A DNA stretch of 64,000 nt from Kitasatospora setae KM-6054 (GCF_000269985.1 NC_016109.1:186001-250000), one strand, 5' to 3'; positions 40,626 to 49,430 are shown, counted from the stretch's first letter. Numbers and translations are program-made. The notes: generated from the letters alone by a model not told the origin.

Positions 40626-41723
40626 TCAGTAGCGCAGGTCGGCGGCGATCCGGCCGGCGTCGGAGAGGGTGCCGTCGGGGACGAAGCTGACGGTGGCCCC
40701 GGTGTCGAGGGCGCGTTCGATGACCTCGTCGACGACGTCCTCGCGGGCGCCGGGCTGGCCCTCCTCGGCGGGGACGAGGTGGTCGCCGTCGTCGCGGGCG
40801 GTGGTGCGGAAGTTCTCCTCGACCACCAGCAGGGCGATCCGGCCCTCGGCGGCGGTCTGCCAGACCTCGTCGAGTCCGGCGGCGAAGGCCTGGCGGCCGC
40901 GGGCCTTGTCGAGGCGGGCGAGCGCGTCGGTGATCTCCTGGTCGGCGTGCGCGCGGACGGCGGGCTCGACGGCCTGGCGGACGGCCTCGGCGCCGGCCTG
41001 GGCCAGGCCGCCGTGCGGGATCTGCGCGGTGGTGGACTTGGCGATCGGGCCGACGGCGTCCAGCAGGGCGAGCGCGGGGGCGTCGCCGAAGACGTAGAGC
41101 GGGCGGGGGTCGGCGGCGAGGACCTTGCCGATCGCGGTGTCGGCCTGGCGCAGGAAGGTCTTGGTCTCCTCGTCGCGGAAGGTGCTGGGGGTGTCGCCGA
41201 TCCGCTCCTGGCGCTCGGGGTCGGGGTTGTCGTGGACGCGCTCCAGCGGGAAGCCGTGGCCGGTCTCGGGGATGACCTTCTCCTGGTTGCCGCCCCACAG
41301 GGCGACCCGGTCGGCGGCGACCGCGAGCACCCAGTAGGGGCGTTCGGCGATCTGCGAGGAGACCAGGTTGCGGGTGAGGTAGGTGTCGGACAGGACCACC
41401 CGGGCGGGGGCGGTGCGACCGAGTGACCAGACCTGGTGCTCGCCGGGCGCGGCGAAGATCGCCAGGCCGTCCTCGGCGTGCACCAGGTCGACCTCGGCGG
41501 CCGCCTTGTCGAGCTGTTCCAGGACGTCGATCCGGTCGGCGCGGGAGACCTCGGGGTCGGCCTGGACCTTCTCCTTCGCCTCCGCCAGCAGGTTGCGCAG
41601 GCGGACCGGGTCCTGCGCGTTGTCCGGCTCGCGGCGGTGCGTGGGCATCAGGATGGACACCGCCGGGTAGGGGCGGGGCCGGCGCAGCTCGGCGAGGACG
41701 GCGGGGCTGAGGACGGGGTGCAT
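40626..41723 (-). CDS. baeRF-family protein (bacterial archaeo-eukaryotic release-factor-like domain)
   Basis: This 365-residue protein shows the order seen in baeRF proteins. An N-terminal region (AVSILMPTHRREPDNAQDPV, LRNLLAEAKEKV) is followed by a middle eRF1-like domain (AIFAAPGEHQVWSLGRTAPA; RPYWVLAVAADRVALWGGN) and a C-terminal L7Ae-like part (GRIALLVVEENFRT; ATVSFVPDGTLSDAGRIAADLRY). These proteins are related to the RNA-binding domains of eRF1/pelota and are suspected to act on stalled ribosomes. The ATG at 41723 has GGAAAGGG upstream. The gene stands alone. Confidence 0.82.
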   Translation of the reverse strand: MHPVLSPAVLAELRRPRPYPAVSILMPTHRREPDNAQDPVRLRNLLAEAKEKVQADPEVSRADRIDVLEQLDKAAAEVDLVHAEDGLAIFAAPGEHQVWSLGRTAPARVVLSDTYLTRNLVSSQIAERPYWVLAVAADRVALWGGNQEKVIPETGHGFPLERVHDNPDPERQERIGDTPSTFRDEETKTFLRQADTAIGKVLAADPRPLYVFGDAPALALLDAVGPIAKSTTAQIPHGGLAQAGAEAVRQAVEPAVRAHADQEITDALARLDKARGRQAFAAGLDEVWQTAAEGRIALLVVEENFRTTARDDGDHLVPAEEGQPGAREDVVDEVIERALDTGATVSFVPDGTLSDAGRIAADLRY

Positions 41724-41877
41724 GGAGACCCTTTCCGAAGGCGGTTCGGCCTTCTGTGCGTGGGCTGCGGTGCGGGGACGCGAAGCCTGGTTCTGCTCCC
41801 GAATGTCCTAAATGTACATATTTGCCCATGGGGGCGTCGAACCGCCGTCCCGCCCGCCGCCCCGGTCCGGCCCCCGT

Positions 41878-42495
41878 TCAGCCCCCTGCCCGCCGCTCCC
41901 CCCGCCGCTGCCGCCACTCCCCTTCCCGCTCCCGCCGCTTCCCCGTACCCGCCGCCCGTTCCCGCAGGCGGCGGGCCGTCCGGCGGGCCGCCTGGCGGGC
42001 GGTGAGCGCGGCGAGCGCGCCGAGGGCGTAGCCGAGCAGGTCGGACGGGTCGAAGGTAGTGCCCAGGACGAGCCGGCTGAGCCGGCTGTGCGCGCCGAGG
42101 TCGGCGGGCAGGCCGCCGGCCTGGAACAGTTCGACGGCCCAACTGGCGGCGAGCGCGGTGCCGGCGGCGGTCCGCGGCCCGAGCCGGGGGGCGGCGGCCA
42201 TCAGCAGGGTGTACAGCAGCGCGGTGTACAGCGCGCCGCCGAGCGGGGCGGCCGCGGCAGCCGGCACCCGGGCGGGCGCGGCCAGGCCAAGCAGCAGCAC
42301 CGCGGCCGCGGCCGCCAGCCAGCCGACCCTGGCCCTGGCCCTGCCCCCGGCCCCGACCCTGGCCCCTGCCCCGCCCTCGGCCTGCCGTTCGCCCGGCGGG
42401 CGGGCGCCCTCCCGACGCTCCGTCACCCCGGCGGCCGGGCGCGGCGGGTGGCCCTCCGGGCGGGGGTGCGGCGGCCGGGGGTCGGTGGTGCGCAT
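41878..42495 (-). CDS. DUF2809 membrane protein
   Basis: This protein of about 205 residues has disordered, Arg/Gly/Pro-rich ends and a central membrane domain of about four helices. The DUF2809 signature is ALAASWAVELFQAGGLPADL followed by SRLVLGTTFDPSDLLGYALG. The start is uncertain (ATG 42495 or GTG 42501). DUF2809 proteins are of unknown function, similar to small VanZ-like membrane proteins. It is divergent from the 2H phosphoesterase gene. Confidence 0.8.
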   Translation of the reverse strand: MRTTDPRPPHPRPEGHPPRPAAGVTERREGARPPGERQAEGGAGARVGAGGRARARVGWLAAAAAVLLLGLAAPARVPAAAAAPLGGALYTALLYTLLMAAAPRLGPRTAAGTALAASWAVELFQAGGLPADLGAHSRLSRLVLGTTFDPSDLLGYALGALAALTARQAARRTARRLRERAAGTGKRREREGEWRQRRGERRAGG

Positions 42496-42557
42496 CCGCA
42501 CAGCCCATCACACGGGGCGGAGGCGGGGGCCACCGGGCCCGGTCCTACGGTGGGGGG

Positions 42558-43082
42558 ATGCGGACCATCGAGTTGACCTGCGATCCGGCGTTCGACCGGG
42601 CGGTGCGAACGGTGTGGCGGACGCTGGCCGACGGCGGGGTGGACTCGCTCGCGGACAACCCGCACCCGGCGCACCGCCCGCACCTGACCCTGGCGGTGTG
42701 CGGCGACCTCGGGCCGGAGCGGCTGGCGGAGGCCGAGGAACTGCTGGCGGGGGCGCTGCCGTTGGAGGTGCGGCTGTCGGGCCTGCTGTCGTTCTCGGCG
42801 CGCAGCCGCCGCCGGGTGCTGGCCTGGGGCGTGGTGCCGGGCCCGGCCCTGATCGACCTGCACCGCGAGCTGTGGCGGCTACTGGCGGCCGAGCCGGACC
42901 CCAATCCGCTCTACCTGCCGGGCCGTTGGATGCCGCACCTGGGCCTGACCCGCCGGGTGGAGCCGGACGGGCTGACCCTGGCGCACCGGCTGCTGGGCCG
43001 CCACCCGGACCTGACGGGCGTCTTCGACGGGGCCCGGAGCTTCGACTCGAACACCCAGTCGACCAGGGATTTTTTCATCTGA
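42558..43082 (+). CDS. 2H phosphoesterase / 2'-5' RNA ligase-like protein
   Basis: This 174-residue protein has the 2H fold that acts on cyclic phosphates of RNA. The first motif is canonical (RPHLTLAV, HxT). The second is MPHLGLTR, where the usual Thr/Ser two after His is Gly, so catalysis may be weakened. The ATG at 42558 is well placed. It is divergent from the DUF2809 gene and lies 87 bp before the first M35-like gene. Confidence 0.85.
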   Translation: MRTIELTCDPAFDRAVRTVWRTLADGGVDSLADNPHPAHRPHLTLAVCGDLGPERLAEAEELLAGALPLEVRLSGLLSFSARSRRRVLAWGVVPGPALIDLHRELWRLLAAEPDPNPLYLPGRWMPHLGLTRRVEPDGLTLAHRLLGRHPDLTGVFDGARSFDSNTQSTRDFFI

Positions 43083-43169
43083 TGAGATGTCAACTTCCGT
43101 TTATCGCATGCTTATCGCGGCAATCCAGACTGCGGGAAGCAGCGACCGCACCGAGCCGTAAGGACTCCC

Positions 43170-44675
43170 TTGCCTGACGATCTCACTCCCGCACAACAGC
43201 TGGTCGTCATCGACATGGACCAGAAGATCGCCGCCCTCCTCGGCCACCTCGGCCAGCCGGACCTCCAGGCGCTCCTGCCCGGGACGCCCGCCGGCGGGCA
43301 GGTGCAGCAGGACCTCTCCGGCCGGTTCGGCGCCCTCGTCGGCCGACTGCCGGGGCTGGGCAACCTGGTCAAGGTGAACACCTCGCTGAACGCGTCGATG
43401 GGCGCCAACACCCTGATCACCTCGGGGGCGAACCCGCAGGTGTTCCGACTGGACCTGCGGCCGGACCTGGTCCAGGCAGTCTCCGCCTCGTACCAGAACA
43501 CCCTGACGGTGATCCACGAGCTGTCCCACACCATCACCGAGAACCACGCCTTCCCGGTCAAGGACTACGCCTACCGCAGCGGCTGGGCCTGGGGGTACCT
43601 GACGCCCGCGCTGAGCGTCGTCAACGCGGACACCTACGCCCAGTTGGCGGTCCGGCTGGCCGAGCGCGCGGACAACGGGCCGGGGCGCTACAGCCTGTTC
43701 GGCCTCGTCCCGGCCCAGCGCGAGCACCTGCGGGGCGCGGCCGGGCAGACCGTCCTGGGGGCCGCGCTGGCCTGGGCGGACCTGGTGCTGAACCGCGCCT
43801 GGCTGCGCTCCCTCGACGCGACCGCGCACGCCAAGGTCGACGTCCCGGACGCCAACTGGGCGACGCAGCAGCAGACCTGGGCCGCGGATCCGGACGCCGC
43901 CCAGCGGGTGGCCTTCGAGGGGCGGCTGGTGGGCGCGAACCTGCTCAGCGCCCGCTACTCGCTCCTCGGCTCCACCGGGCTGACCACGTACGGGAAGTGG
44001 ACGGTGGAGTGGATCGCCTCGGCCGTCGAGGAGGCGAAGAACCTGCTCTCCGGGCTGGAGGTGGTACCGGTCGCCGACAACGGCGGCTTCGTCTCCTGCA
44101 GCAAGGACCGCAGGACCCTGCTGGTCTCGCGCGGCGTGTTCGGGGACAGCCCGGTGCAGCTCGGCGGGCGGATCCTGAACGCGGTGCTGGCGGCCGTCGC
44201 CCCGAGCGGCTTCACCGCCCCGGCCTGGGCGCCCCGGCTGCGCGACGTCGTCGACTGGCTGGTGCTGCACGACCGCCCGCAGGAGCACGCGGCCCTGGCC
44301 CCGCTGCTGACCTCGCTCGGCCAACTGCCCGCCGTGGCCACCACCCCCGCGCAGTGGGACGCGCTGATCCAGAGCCTCCCGCGCGCCGTGCTCACCGACA
44401 CCACCGCCCGCTGGCAGATGCTGGACGGCCACGTCGCCGCGATCGTCCCGCTGGGCGCGGCCGCCCAGGCCCGGCTGCGCCACCTGGACGCCGCCCTGAC
44501 CGAGGACCTCGGCCGGATCGGCAACGCCGCCCGCAAGCTGACCGCCTCCACCGCCGACGTGAACGCCCTGCTCGCCCAGGTGAACGCGATCGCCGCCCGG
44601 GTGACCCCGCTCTTCCCCGACGCCGCCGCCCGCTACGAGGACATCCGCCGCGAGCTCAACCCGATGCGCCACTGA
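43170..44675 (+). CDS. M35/aspzincin-like metalloprotease-domain protein, copy 1
   Basis: This 501-residue protein starts at a TTG at 43170 with AAGGAC upstream. The zinc site HELSH (His116, Glu117, His120) is followed by VKDYAYRSGWAWGYL and VVNADTYAQLA. This order (HExxH, then a DxxY segment, then NADxYxxLA) resembles deuterolysin-type M35/aspzincin peptidases. No signal peptide or membrane segment is seen, in contrast to most M35 enzymes. The remaining 330 residues are helical (VEEAKNLLSGLEVVPVADNG, RLRDVVDWLVLHDRP) and unrecognised. A paralogue of exactly the same length follows 170 bp downstream. Confidence 0.85.
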   Translation: MPDDLTPAQQLVVIDMDQKIAALLGHLGQPDLQALLPGTPAGGQVQQDLSGRFGALVGRLPGLGNLVKVNTSLNASMGANTLITSGANPQVFRLDLRPDLVQAVSASYQNTLTVIHELSHTITENHAFPVKDYAYRSGWAWGYLTPALSVVNADTYAQLAVRLAERADNGPGRYSLFGLVPAQREHLRGAAGQTVLGAALAWADLVLNRAWLRSLDATAHAKVDVPDANWATQQQTWAADPDAAQRVAFEGRLVGANLLSARYSLLGSTGLTTYGKWTVEWIASAVEEAKNLLSGLEVVPVADNGGFVSCSKDRRTLLVSRGVFGDSPVQLGGRILNAVLAAVAPSGFTAPAWAPRLRDVVDWLVLHDRPQEHAALAPLLTSLGQLPAVATTPAQWDALIQSLPRAVLTDTTARWQMLDGHVAAIVPLGAAAQARLRHLDAALTEDLGRIGNAARKLTASTADVNALLAQVNAIAARVTPLFPDAAARYEDIRRELNPMRH

Positions 44676-44845
44676 ACCGGCCGCCGGTCCGCGCGGTGCG
44701 CCGGTCGCCGGCCCGCGCACCGCGCACCGCGCGGACCGCGTTCATCGAACATCCATCGCCGCGCGCGAGACTGTGCCGCCACCGCGCACCACGCCATGCC
44801 GTACCGCACCAGGCCGCGCCACGCCGAGCAGCGAAGGACTCCCCC

Positions 44846-46351
44846 GTGCCCGAGAAGCTGTCCCCCGAGCAGAGCCTGGTCGTCCAGGACATCGACGCCA
44901 AGATCACCAATCTGGTCGGCCGGCTGACCCCGGCCGTGGTGCGGTCGGTGCTCCCCGGCGCGCCCCCCGGCGGGGAGGCGGAGGTCGACATGACGCGCCG
45001 GTTCCGGGCCCTGGCCGGGCGGCTGACCGGCCTGGGCGACCAGGTGCGGACGGACGCCGGGCTGTCGACGGCGGTGGGGGCCAAGGTGTCCACCACCCAG
45101 GGGGAGAATCCGCGGCTGCTCGGGATGGAGCTGCAGCCGAGGCTGGTGGAGTCCGTCTCGTCCGGCTACGCGAACACCCTGAAGGTGCTGCACGAGCTCA
45201 CCCACAGCCTCCAGGAGGGCGCGGTCTTCCCGGTCAAGGACTACGCCTACCGGACGGAGTGGGCCTGGGGCTACCTGACGCCCGCGCTGAGCGCCGTCAA
45301 CGCGGACAGCTACGCCGAACTGGCGGCCCGGATCGCCGAGGACGAGGCGCAGCGGCCGGGCCGCTACGGCAAGTACGGCCCGCTGCCCGCCCAGCGCGAG
45401 TACCTGCGGGGCGAGGCCGGGCGGAGCGTCCTGGGGGCGGCGCTGGCCTGGGTCGACCTGGTGCTGAACCGGGCCTGGATCCGCGCCTTCGGCGCGTACG
45501 CGCACGCGCTCGTCGAGGTCGAGGACACCGAGCTGGAGCGGCGGAAGGCCGACTGGAAGGCGGACGCCGAGTTCAGGGCCCTGGTGGCCTTCGAGGAGCG
45601 GCTGGTCAGCGCGCAGATCGTCGATGCCAGGTTCTCGCGGTTCGGGACCAACCGGCTCGGCCTCACCGACCGGTGGGTGGTCGGGGAGATCGCGGAGCGC
45701 CTGACCGAGGCGAAGCAGCTGCTCTCCCGGCTGGTGGTGGTGCCGTTGACCACCGACGGCCGGCACGTCTCCCTGGACGCCTCCTCCGGGACGCTGCTGG
45801 TGTCGCGCGGCGTCGCCGCGGACACCCCGGTGCAGCTCGGCGAACGGATCCTGGAGGCGCTGCTGGCGGTCGTCGCCCCGAGCGGCCTCGTCGTGCCGAA
45901 GTACGCCACCCGGCTGCGCGACATCGTCGACTGGCTGCGGTACAACGACCGCCCGCAGGAGAAGGCGGCCCTGACGCCGCTGCTGGACGCCCTCGGCCGG
46001 CTGCCCGCCGTGGCCACCGCCCCCGGGCAGTGGGACGCCCTGGCGCAGGGCCTCCCGCGCGCCGTGCTGGCCGACATCGCCGTCCGCTGGCGGCTGGTCG
46101 CGACCCACGCCGCCGACGTCGCCCAGCTGCCCGAGCCGCAGCGGCAGCCGCTGCGGCGGCTGGACCTCGAACTGCTCAAGGACGTCGGCGCGGCGACCGT
46201 CGCCGCCGGGAAGCTGGCCGGCACGGCGGCCGAGCTGGACGCCCTGCTCGCGGCGGTGGACGCGGTCGCGGCGCGGGCCCTGCCGCACTTCGCGGACGAC
46301 GCGCCGCACTACGAGCAGCTGCGCGGCAGGCTCAGGCCGCTGCGCCGGTAG
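44846..46351 (+). CDS. M35/aspzincin-like metalloprotease-domain protein, copy 2
   Basis: This 501-residue paralogue of the preceding gene starts at a GTG at 44846 (GAAGGA upstream). The catalytic site HELTH (His116, Glu117, His120) is in the same positions, followed by VKDYAYRTEWAWGYL and NADSYAELA. The two proteins align along their whole length without large gaps, so this is an in-frame tandem duplication that has diverged. The 3' end overlaps the convergent epoxide hydrolase gene by 20 bp. It has no export signal; an internal role, or secretion by a specialised system, is possible. Confidence 0.85.
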   Translation: MPEKLSPEQSLVVQDIDAKITNLVGRLTPAVVRSVLPGAPPGGEAEVDMTRRFRALAGRLTGLGDQVRTDAGLSTAVGAKVSTTQGENPRLLGMELQPRLVESVSSGYANTLKVLHELTHSLQEGAVFPVKDYAYRTEWAWGYLTPALSAVNADSYAELAARIAEDEAQRPGRYGKYGPLPAQREYLRGEAGRSVLGAALAWVDLVLNRAWIRAFGAYAHALVEVEDTELERRKADWKADAEFRALVAFEERLVSAQIVDARFSRFGTNRLGLTDRWVVGEIAERLTEAKQLLSRLVVVPLTTDGRHVSLDASSGTLLVSRGVAADTPVQLGERILEALLAVVAPSGLVVPKYATRLRDIVDWLRYNDRPQEKAALTPLLDALGRLPAVATAPGQWDALAQGLPRAVLADIAVRWRLVATHAADVAQLPEPQRQPLRRLDLELLKDVGAATVAAGKLAGTAAELDALLAAVDAVAARALPHFADDAPHYEQLRGRLRPLRR

Positions 46352-47453
46352 CGGCGGCGGTGGCGGTGGCGGCGGGGCCGGGGAGCGCGGTGAAGAACTC
46401 CCGGACGTCGCGGGCGAACAGGTCGGGCACCTCCATCCCGGCGAAGTGCCCGCCCCGGTCGAACTCCGACCAGTGCCGGACGTCGAAGCGCCGCTCGGCG
46501 AGCGGACGCACCGCGCGGGTGATGTCGCGGGCGAAGACCGCGACGCCCAGCGGCACCGGGCAGGGGATGGCGCCGCGCGGGGTCTCCCGGGAGAGCCGGG
46601 CGGAGGAGGCGGCGGTGGCGGTCAGCCAGTACAGCGTGACGTCGGTCAGCAGGCGTTCGTCGTCGACGGGGGTGGCCGGGTCGGTCCAGTGCGCGAACCG
46701 TTCGGCGATCCAGGCGAGTTGGCCGACCGGGGAGTCGGTGAGCGCGTAGCCGAGGGTCTGCGGGGTGGTGGCCTGCAGCATCTGGTACGGGGGGCGGGCG
46801 GCCTGCAGCGCGCGGACCCCGTCGAGCCGGGCCTCGTCCTCGGCGGAGAGCGGGCCGGCCGCCGGATCGGGCGGCAGCGGCAGGTAGTTGACGTGGACGC
46901 CGACCACCCGGTCGGGGGCGTGCGCGCCGAGGGCGGTGGAGATGCCCGCGCCGAAGTCGCCGCCCTGCGCGCCGTAGCGCTCGTACCCGAGGCGGCGCAT
47001 CAGCTCGGCCCAGGCCCGGGCGACCCGGGGGACGTCCCAGCCGCGCTCGCGGGTGGGGCCGGAGAAGCCGAAGCCGGGGATGGACGGGACCACCAGGTGG
47101 AAGTCGCGGCGCAGCGGTTCGAGGACGTCCAGGAACTCCAGGAACGAGCCGGGCCAGCCGTGGGTGAGGATCAGCGGGAGGGCGTCGGGGTCGTCGGCGC
47201 GCAGGTGCAGGAAGTGGATCCGCTGGCCGTCGATCTCGGTGGTGTACTGCGGGATCGCGTTGATCCCGGCCTCGTGGGCGCGCCAGTCGTAGCGGGTGCG
47301 CCAGTGCTCGGCGAGCTCGCGCAGGCGGGCCAGCGGGAAGCCGTAGTCCCAGCCGGCGCCGTCGATCTCGTTGGGCCAGCGGGTGCGGGCGAGGCGGTCG
47401 GCGAGGTCGTCGAGGTCGGCCTGCGGAACGTGGACGTGGAAGGGCTGGATCAT
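46332..47453 (-). CDS. Epoxide hydrolase (alpha/beta hydrolase, EHN domain)
   Basis: This 373-residue enzyme has an N-terminal EHN region (PFHVHVPQADLDDLADRLAR TRW type) and an alpha/beta-hydrolase core with the oxyanion motif HGWPGS. The nucleophile is Asp in GAQGGDFGAG, and the late His is in FDRGGHFAGME. It opens epoxides to diols by an ester intermediate. It is divergent from a MarR gene with matching operators between, so it is probably induced by a ligand of that repressor. Its stop lies inside the convergent M35-like gene. Confidence 0.93.
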   Translation of the reverse strand: MIQPFHVHVPQADLDDLADRLARTRWPNEIDGAGWDYGFPLARLRELAEHWRTRYDWRAHEAGINAIPQYTTEIDGQRIHFLHLRADDPDALPLILTHGWPGSFLEFLDVLEPLRRDFHLVVPSIPGFGFSGPTRERGWDVPRVARAWAELMRRLGYERYGAQGGDFGAGISTALGAHAPDRVVGVHVNYLPLPPDPAAGPLSAEDEARLDGVRALQAARPPYQMLQATTPQTLGYALTDSPVGQLAWIAERFAHWTDPATPVDDERLLTDVTLYWLTATAASSARLSRETPRGAIPCPVPLGVAVFARDITRAVRPLAERRFDVRHWSEFDRGGHFAGMEVPDLFARDVREFFTALPGPAATATAAATGAAA

Positions 47454-47485
47454 CGGGTTCCCCCTGGGCGTGGCGTGCCTCAGTC

Positions 47486-47515
47486 GTTAGTGCGACAAAC
47501 GTTCGTCGCACTAAC
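47486..47515. promoter_or_regulatory. MarR operator: GTTAGTGCGAC-N8-GTCGCACTAAC
   Basis: Perfect 11-bp inverted arms (47486-47496 and 47505-47515) lie in the 123-bp gap between the epoxide hydrolase and MarR genes. The same GTTAGTGCGAC half appears again at 47527. Confidence 0.75.
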
Positions 47516-47526
47516 GAAGGTAGACT

Positions 47527-47541
47527 GTTAGTGCGACTAAC
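47527..47541. promoter_or_regulatory. Second MarR operator GTTAGTGCGACTAAC
   Basis: GTTAGT and ACTAAC are complementary around a GCG centre, 36 bp before the MarR start codon. With the larger site it suggests both divergent genes are repressed together. Confidence 0.7.
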
Positions 47542-47576
47542 GCAATGCCCGGACCCGACCCCTGGAGACCCCGCCG

Positions 47577-48098
47577 ATGAGCCCCACCCCCGCGGACGCC
47601 ACCCCCGCGGACGCCACCCCCGAGCGGCTGCGCGCCATCCCCAGCCGCCTGCTCGCGGGCGCCGCCGCGGCCGCCGACCGGCTGGTGAACGAGCGGCTGG
47701 CCACCGCGGGCGCCCGCAAGTGGCACTTCGCGGTGCTGGTCGCCCTCGCCGAGACCGGCCCCGCCAGCCAGGCCGAGCTCAGCCGCCGCACCGGCGTCTA
47801 CCGCAGCGACATGGTCGCCGTCCTCAACGAGCTCGCCGACGCCGGACACCTCGTCCGCGACCCCGACCCGGTCGACCGCCGCCGCAACGTCATCACCCTC
47901 ACCCCCGCCGGCCGCGCCCACCTGCACCGGCTGGACGCCCTGGTCACCGCCGCCCAGCAGGACCTGCTCGCCCCGCTCGCCCCCGCCGAGCGGGCCGAAC
48001 TCACCCGGCTGCTCGGCCTGCTGACCGCCCGCCACCGGCCCGCGCACGACGGGCACCGGCCGGAAAACCCCTGGCCGGGAGGCGGATCGGCGGCCTAG
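47577..48098 (+). CDS. MarR-family transcriptional regulator
   Basis: This 173-residue winged-helix protein contains WHFAVLVALAETGPASQAEL, SRRTGVYRSDMVAVLNELAD and the wing RDPDPVDRRRNVITLTPAG, with the conserved D-R pair of MarR. Before the helix bundle it has a duplicated ADATP peptide from a direct repeat (GCGGACGCCACCCCC). It is divergent from the epoxide hydrolase and presumably binds the two operators between them. Confidence 0.93.
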   Translation: MSPTPADATPADATPERLRAIPSRLLAGAAAAADRLVNERLATAGARKWHFAVLVALAETGPASQAELSRRTGVYRSDMVAVLNELADAGHLVRDPDPVDRRRNVITLTPAGRAHLHRLDALVTAAQQDLLAPLAPAERAELTRLLGLLTARHRPAHDGHRPENPWPGGGSAA

Positions 48099-48109
48099 CA
48101 TCCCGGCCC

Positions 48110-48661
48110 ATGACCCCCGCGCGCACCACCCCTGCCGTCACGCTCACCCCGCTCGACACCGACGACGCCGAACTGCTGCACGGCTGGCTGGCCGACCCGG
48201 TGGCCGCGCACGAGCTGGGCTGGTGGCCGCGCCCGCTCTCGGCGCTGCGCGAGCGGATCGAGCGGGACATCGCGGACGGCGACGACGACGCCTTCCTGGT
48301 GCTGCGCCCGGACGGCGAACCGGTCGGCCTGGCCGAGCTGACCGGGCAGAGCCTGGCGGACGGCACCGCCGGCGTCCGGATCCTGACCGCCCCGGAGCAC
48401 CGTGGCCGCGGCCACGGGCGCGCCGCGCTCGACGCGCTCACCGACCTCGCCTTCGGCGAACTCCCGTTCCACCGGCTCGCCGCCCGCCCGCACACCGGCA
48501 ACGCCCCGGCCCTCGCCCTGCTGGAGCGGGCCGGCTTCACCCGCGAGGGCGTCGAGCGCGCCGCCTGTCGGCACCGGGGCCGCCACTACGACCTCGCGGT
48601 CCTCTCCCTGCTCCGCCCGGAGTGGGAGGCCCTGGAGCGGCCGCGCGCCTGGGAGCCGTGA
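48110..48661 (+). CDS. GNAT-family N-acetyltransferase (RimJ/RimL-like)
   Basis: This 183-residue protein has the acetyl-CoA loop EHRGRGHGRAALDALTDLAF and the C-terminal motif HTGNAPALALLERAGFTREG, as in RimJ/RimL-type enzymes that modify protein N-termini or small amines. The ATG at 48110 follows the MarR stop by 11 bases, so it is probably cotranscribed with it. The substrate is unknown. Confidence 0.88.
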   Translation: MTPARTTPAVTLTPLDTDDAELLHGWLADPVAAHELGWWPRPLSALRERIERDIADGDDDAFLVLRPDGEPVGLAELTGQSLADGTAGVRILTAPEHRGRGHGRAALDALTDLAFGELPFHRLAARPHTGNAPALALLERAGFTREGVERAACRHRGRHYDLAVLSLLRPEWEALERPRAWEP

Positions 48662-48695
48662 GCGGCGCCCAGCCGGCCCGCCGGGTGGCCCGTCC

Positions 48696-49337
48696 CTACG
48701 GCCGACCGTACCGGTGGACCTGGCAGGGGGCGTGCGCGTACGGGGCCTTGAGGCCCTGGACGGGGCGGAGTTCGGCCTCCCAGTCGCCGGAGATGACGCC
48801 GCGGCGCAGGACGAAGAGCTGGTTGGCGCGGCGGCTCAGCATCGTGCGGTAGGAGGCGACGACGTCCTCGCCGTTGACGGCGAGTTCGGTGACGACGTCC
48901 TCCAGCAGGCAGCTGCCGCAGGTGGCGCCGGGGCGGTGGCGGTCGCGGGGGATGCCGGCTTCTTCCAGGCCCCAGACGGTGATGGTGCCGTCGGGGCCGA
49001 CGCCGGCCAGGAAGGCCGGCGGGGAGGGGTCGGTGGTGCAGACCTCCAGCAGGCGGGCGCGGAACGCGGCGGGGTCGACCTCGCGGAGCGGCTGGTTCAT
49101 CCGGCGGGCGGCGACCACCAGCAGGTGGGCGAGCAGGGTCGCGGCCAGGGTGACGCAGCCGGCGGCCAGCAGCCAGCCTGGTCCGTCGCCGAGGCCGAGG
49201 CCGATCGCGGCGCCCGACCAGAGCAGCGCGGAGAAGTAGTCGAGGAGGCGCTGCCCCTGCCGGGCGAGGATCCGCAGCGCGGACCACCCGGCGAGCACCG
49301 GCATGAACACCAGACTGACGGTCTGCCACACGCCCAT
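48696..49337 (-). CDS. Membrane protein of unknown function with CxxC motif
   Basis: This 213-residue protein has N-terminal membrane helices (VWQTVSLVFMPVLAGWSALR; WLLAAGCVTLAATLLAHLLV) and a C-terminal cytoplasmic domain of about 130 residues with TCGSCLLEDVVTELAVNGED. The two Cys could bind a metal or be redox-active. I recognise no family. It lies downstream of the macro-domain gene on the same strand, 93 bp away. Confidence 0.7.
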   Translation of the reverse strand: MGVWQTVSLVFMPVLAGWSALRILARQGQRLLDYFSALLWSGAAIGLGLGDGPGWLLAAGCVTLAATLLAHLLVVAARRMNQPLREVDPAAFRARLLEVCTTDPSPPAFLAGVGPDGTITVWGLEEAGIPRDRHRPGATCGSCLLEDVVTELAVNGEDVVASYRTMLSRRANQLFVLRRGVISGDWEAELRPVQGLKAPYAHAPCQVHRYGRP

Positions 49338-49430
49338 GTCGGCCCCCTGGCTTCCGGGGGGACTCCCCCGGGTGAGGATGTCCGTTCCGGAGGCGGCCCA
49401 ACCCCCTTGCGGGGCAGGCGGGTTCGGTGA

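Noticed and set aside
43170..46351. Secreted deuterolysin annotation for the M35-like genes
   Set aside because: No signal peptide or propeptide is present in either protein.
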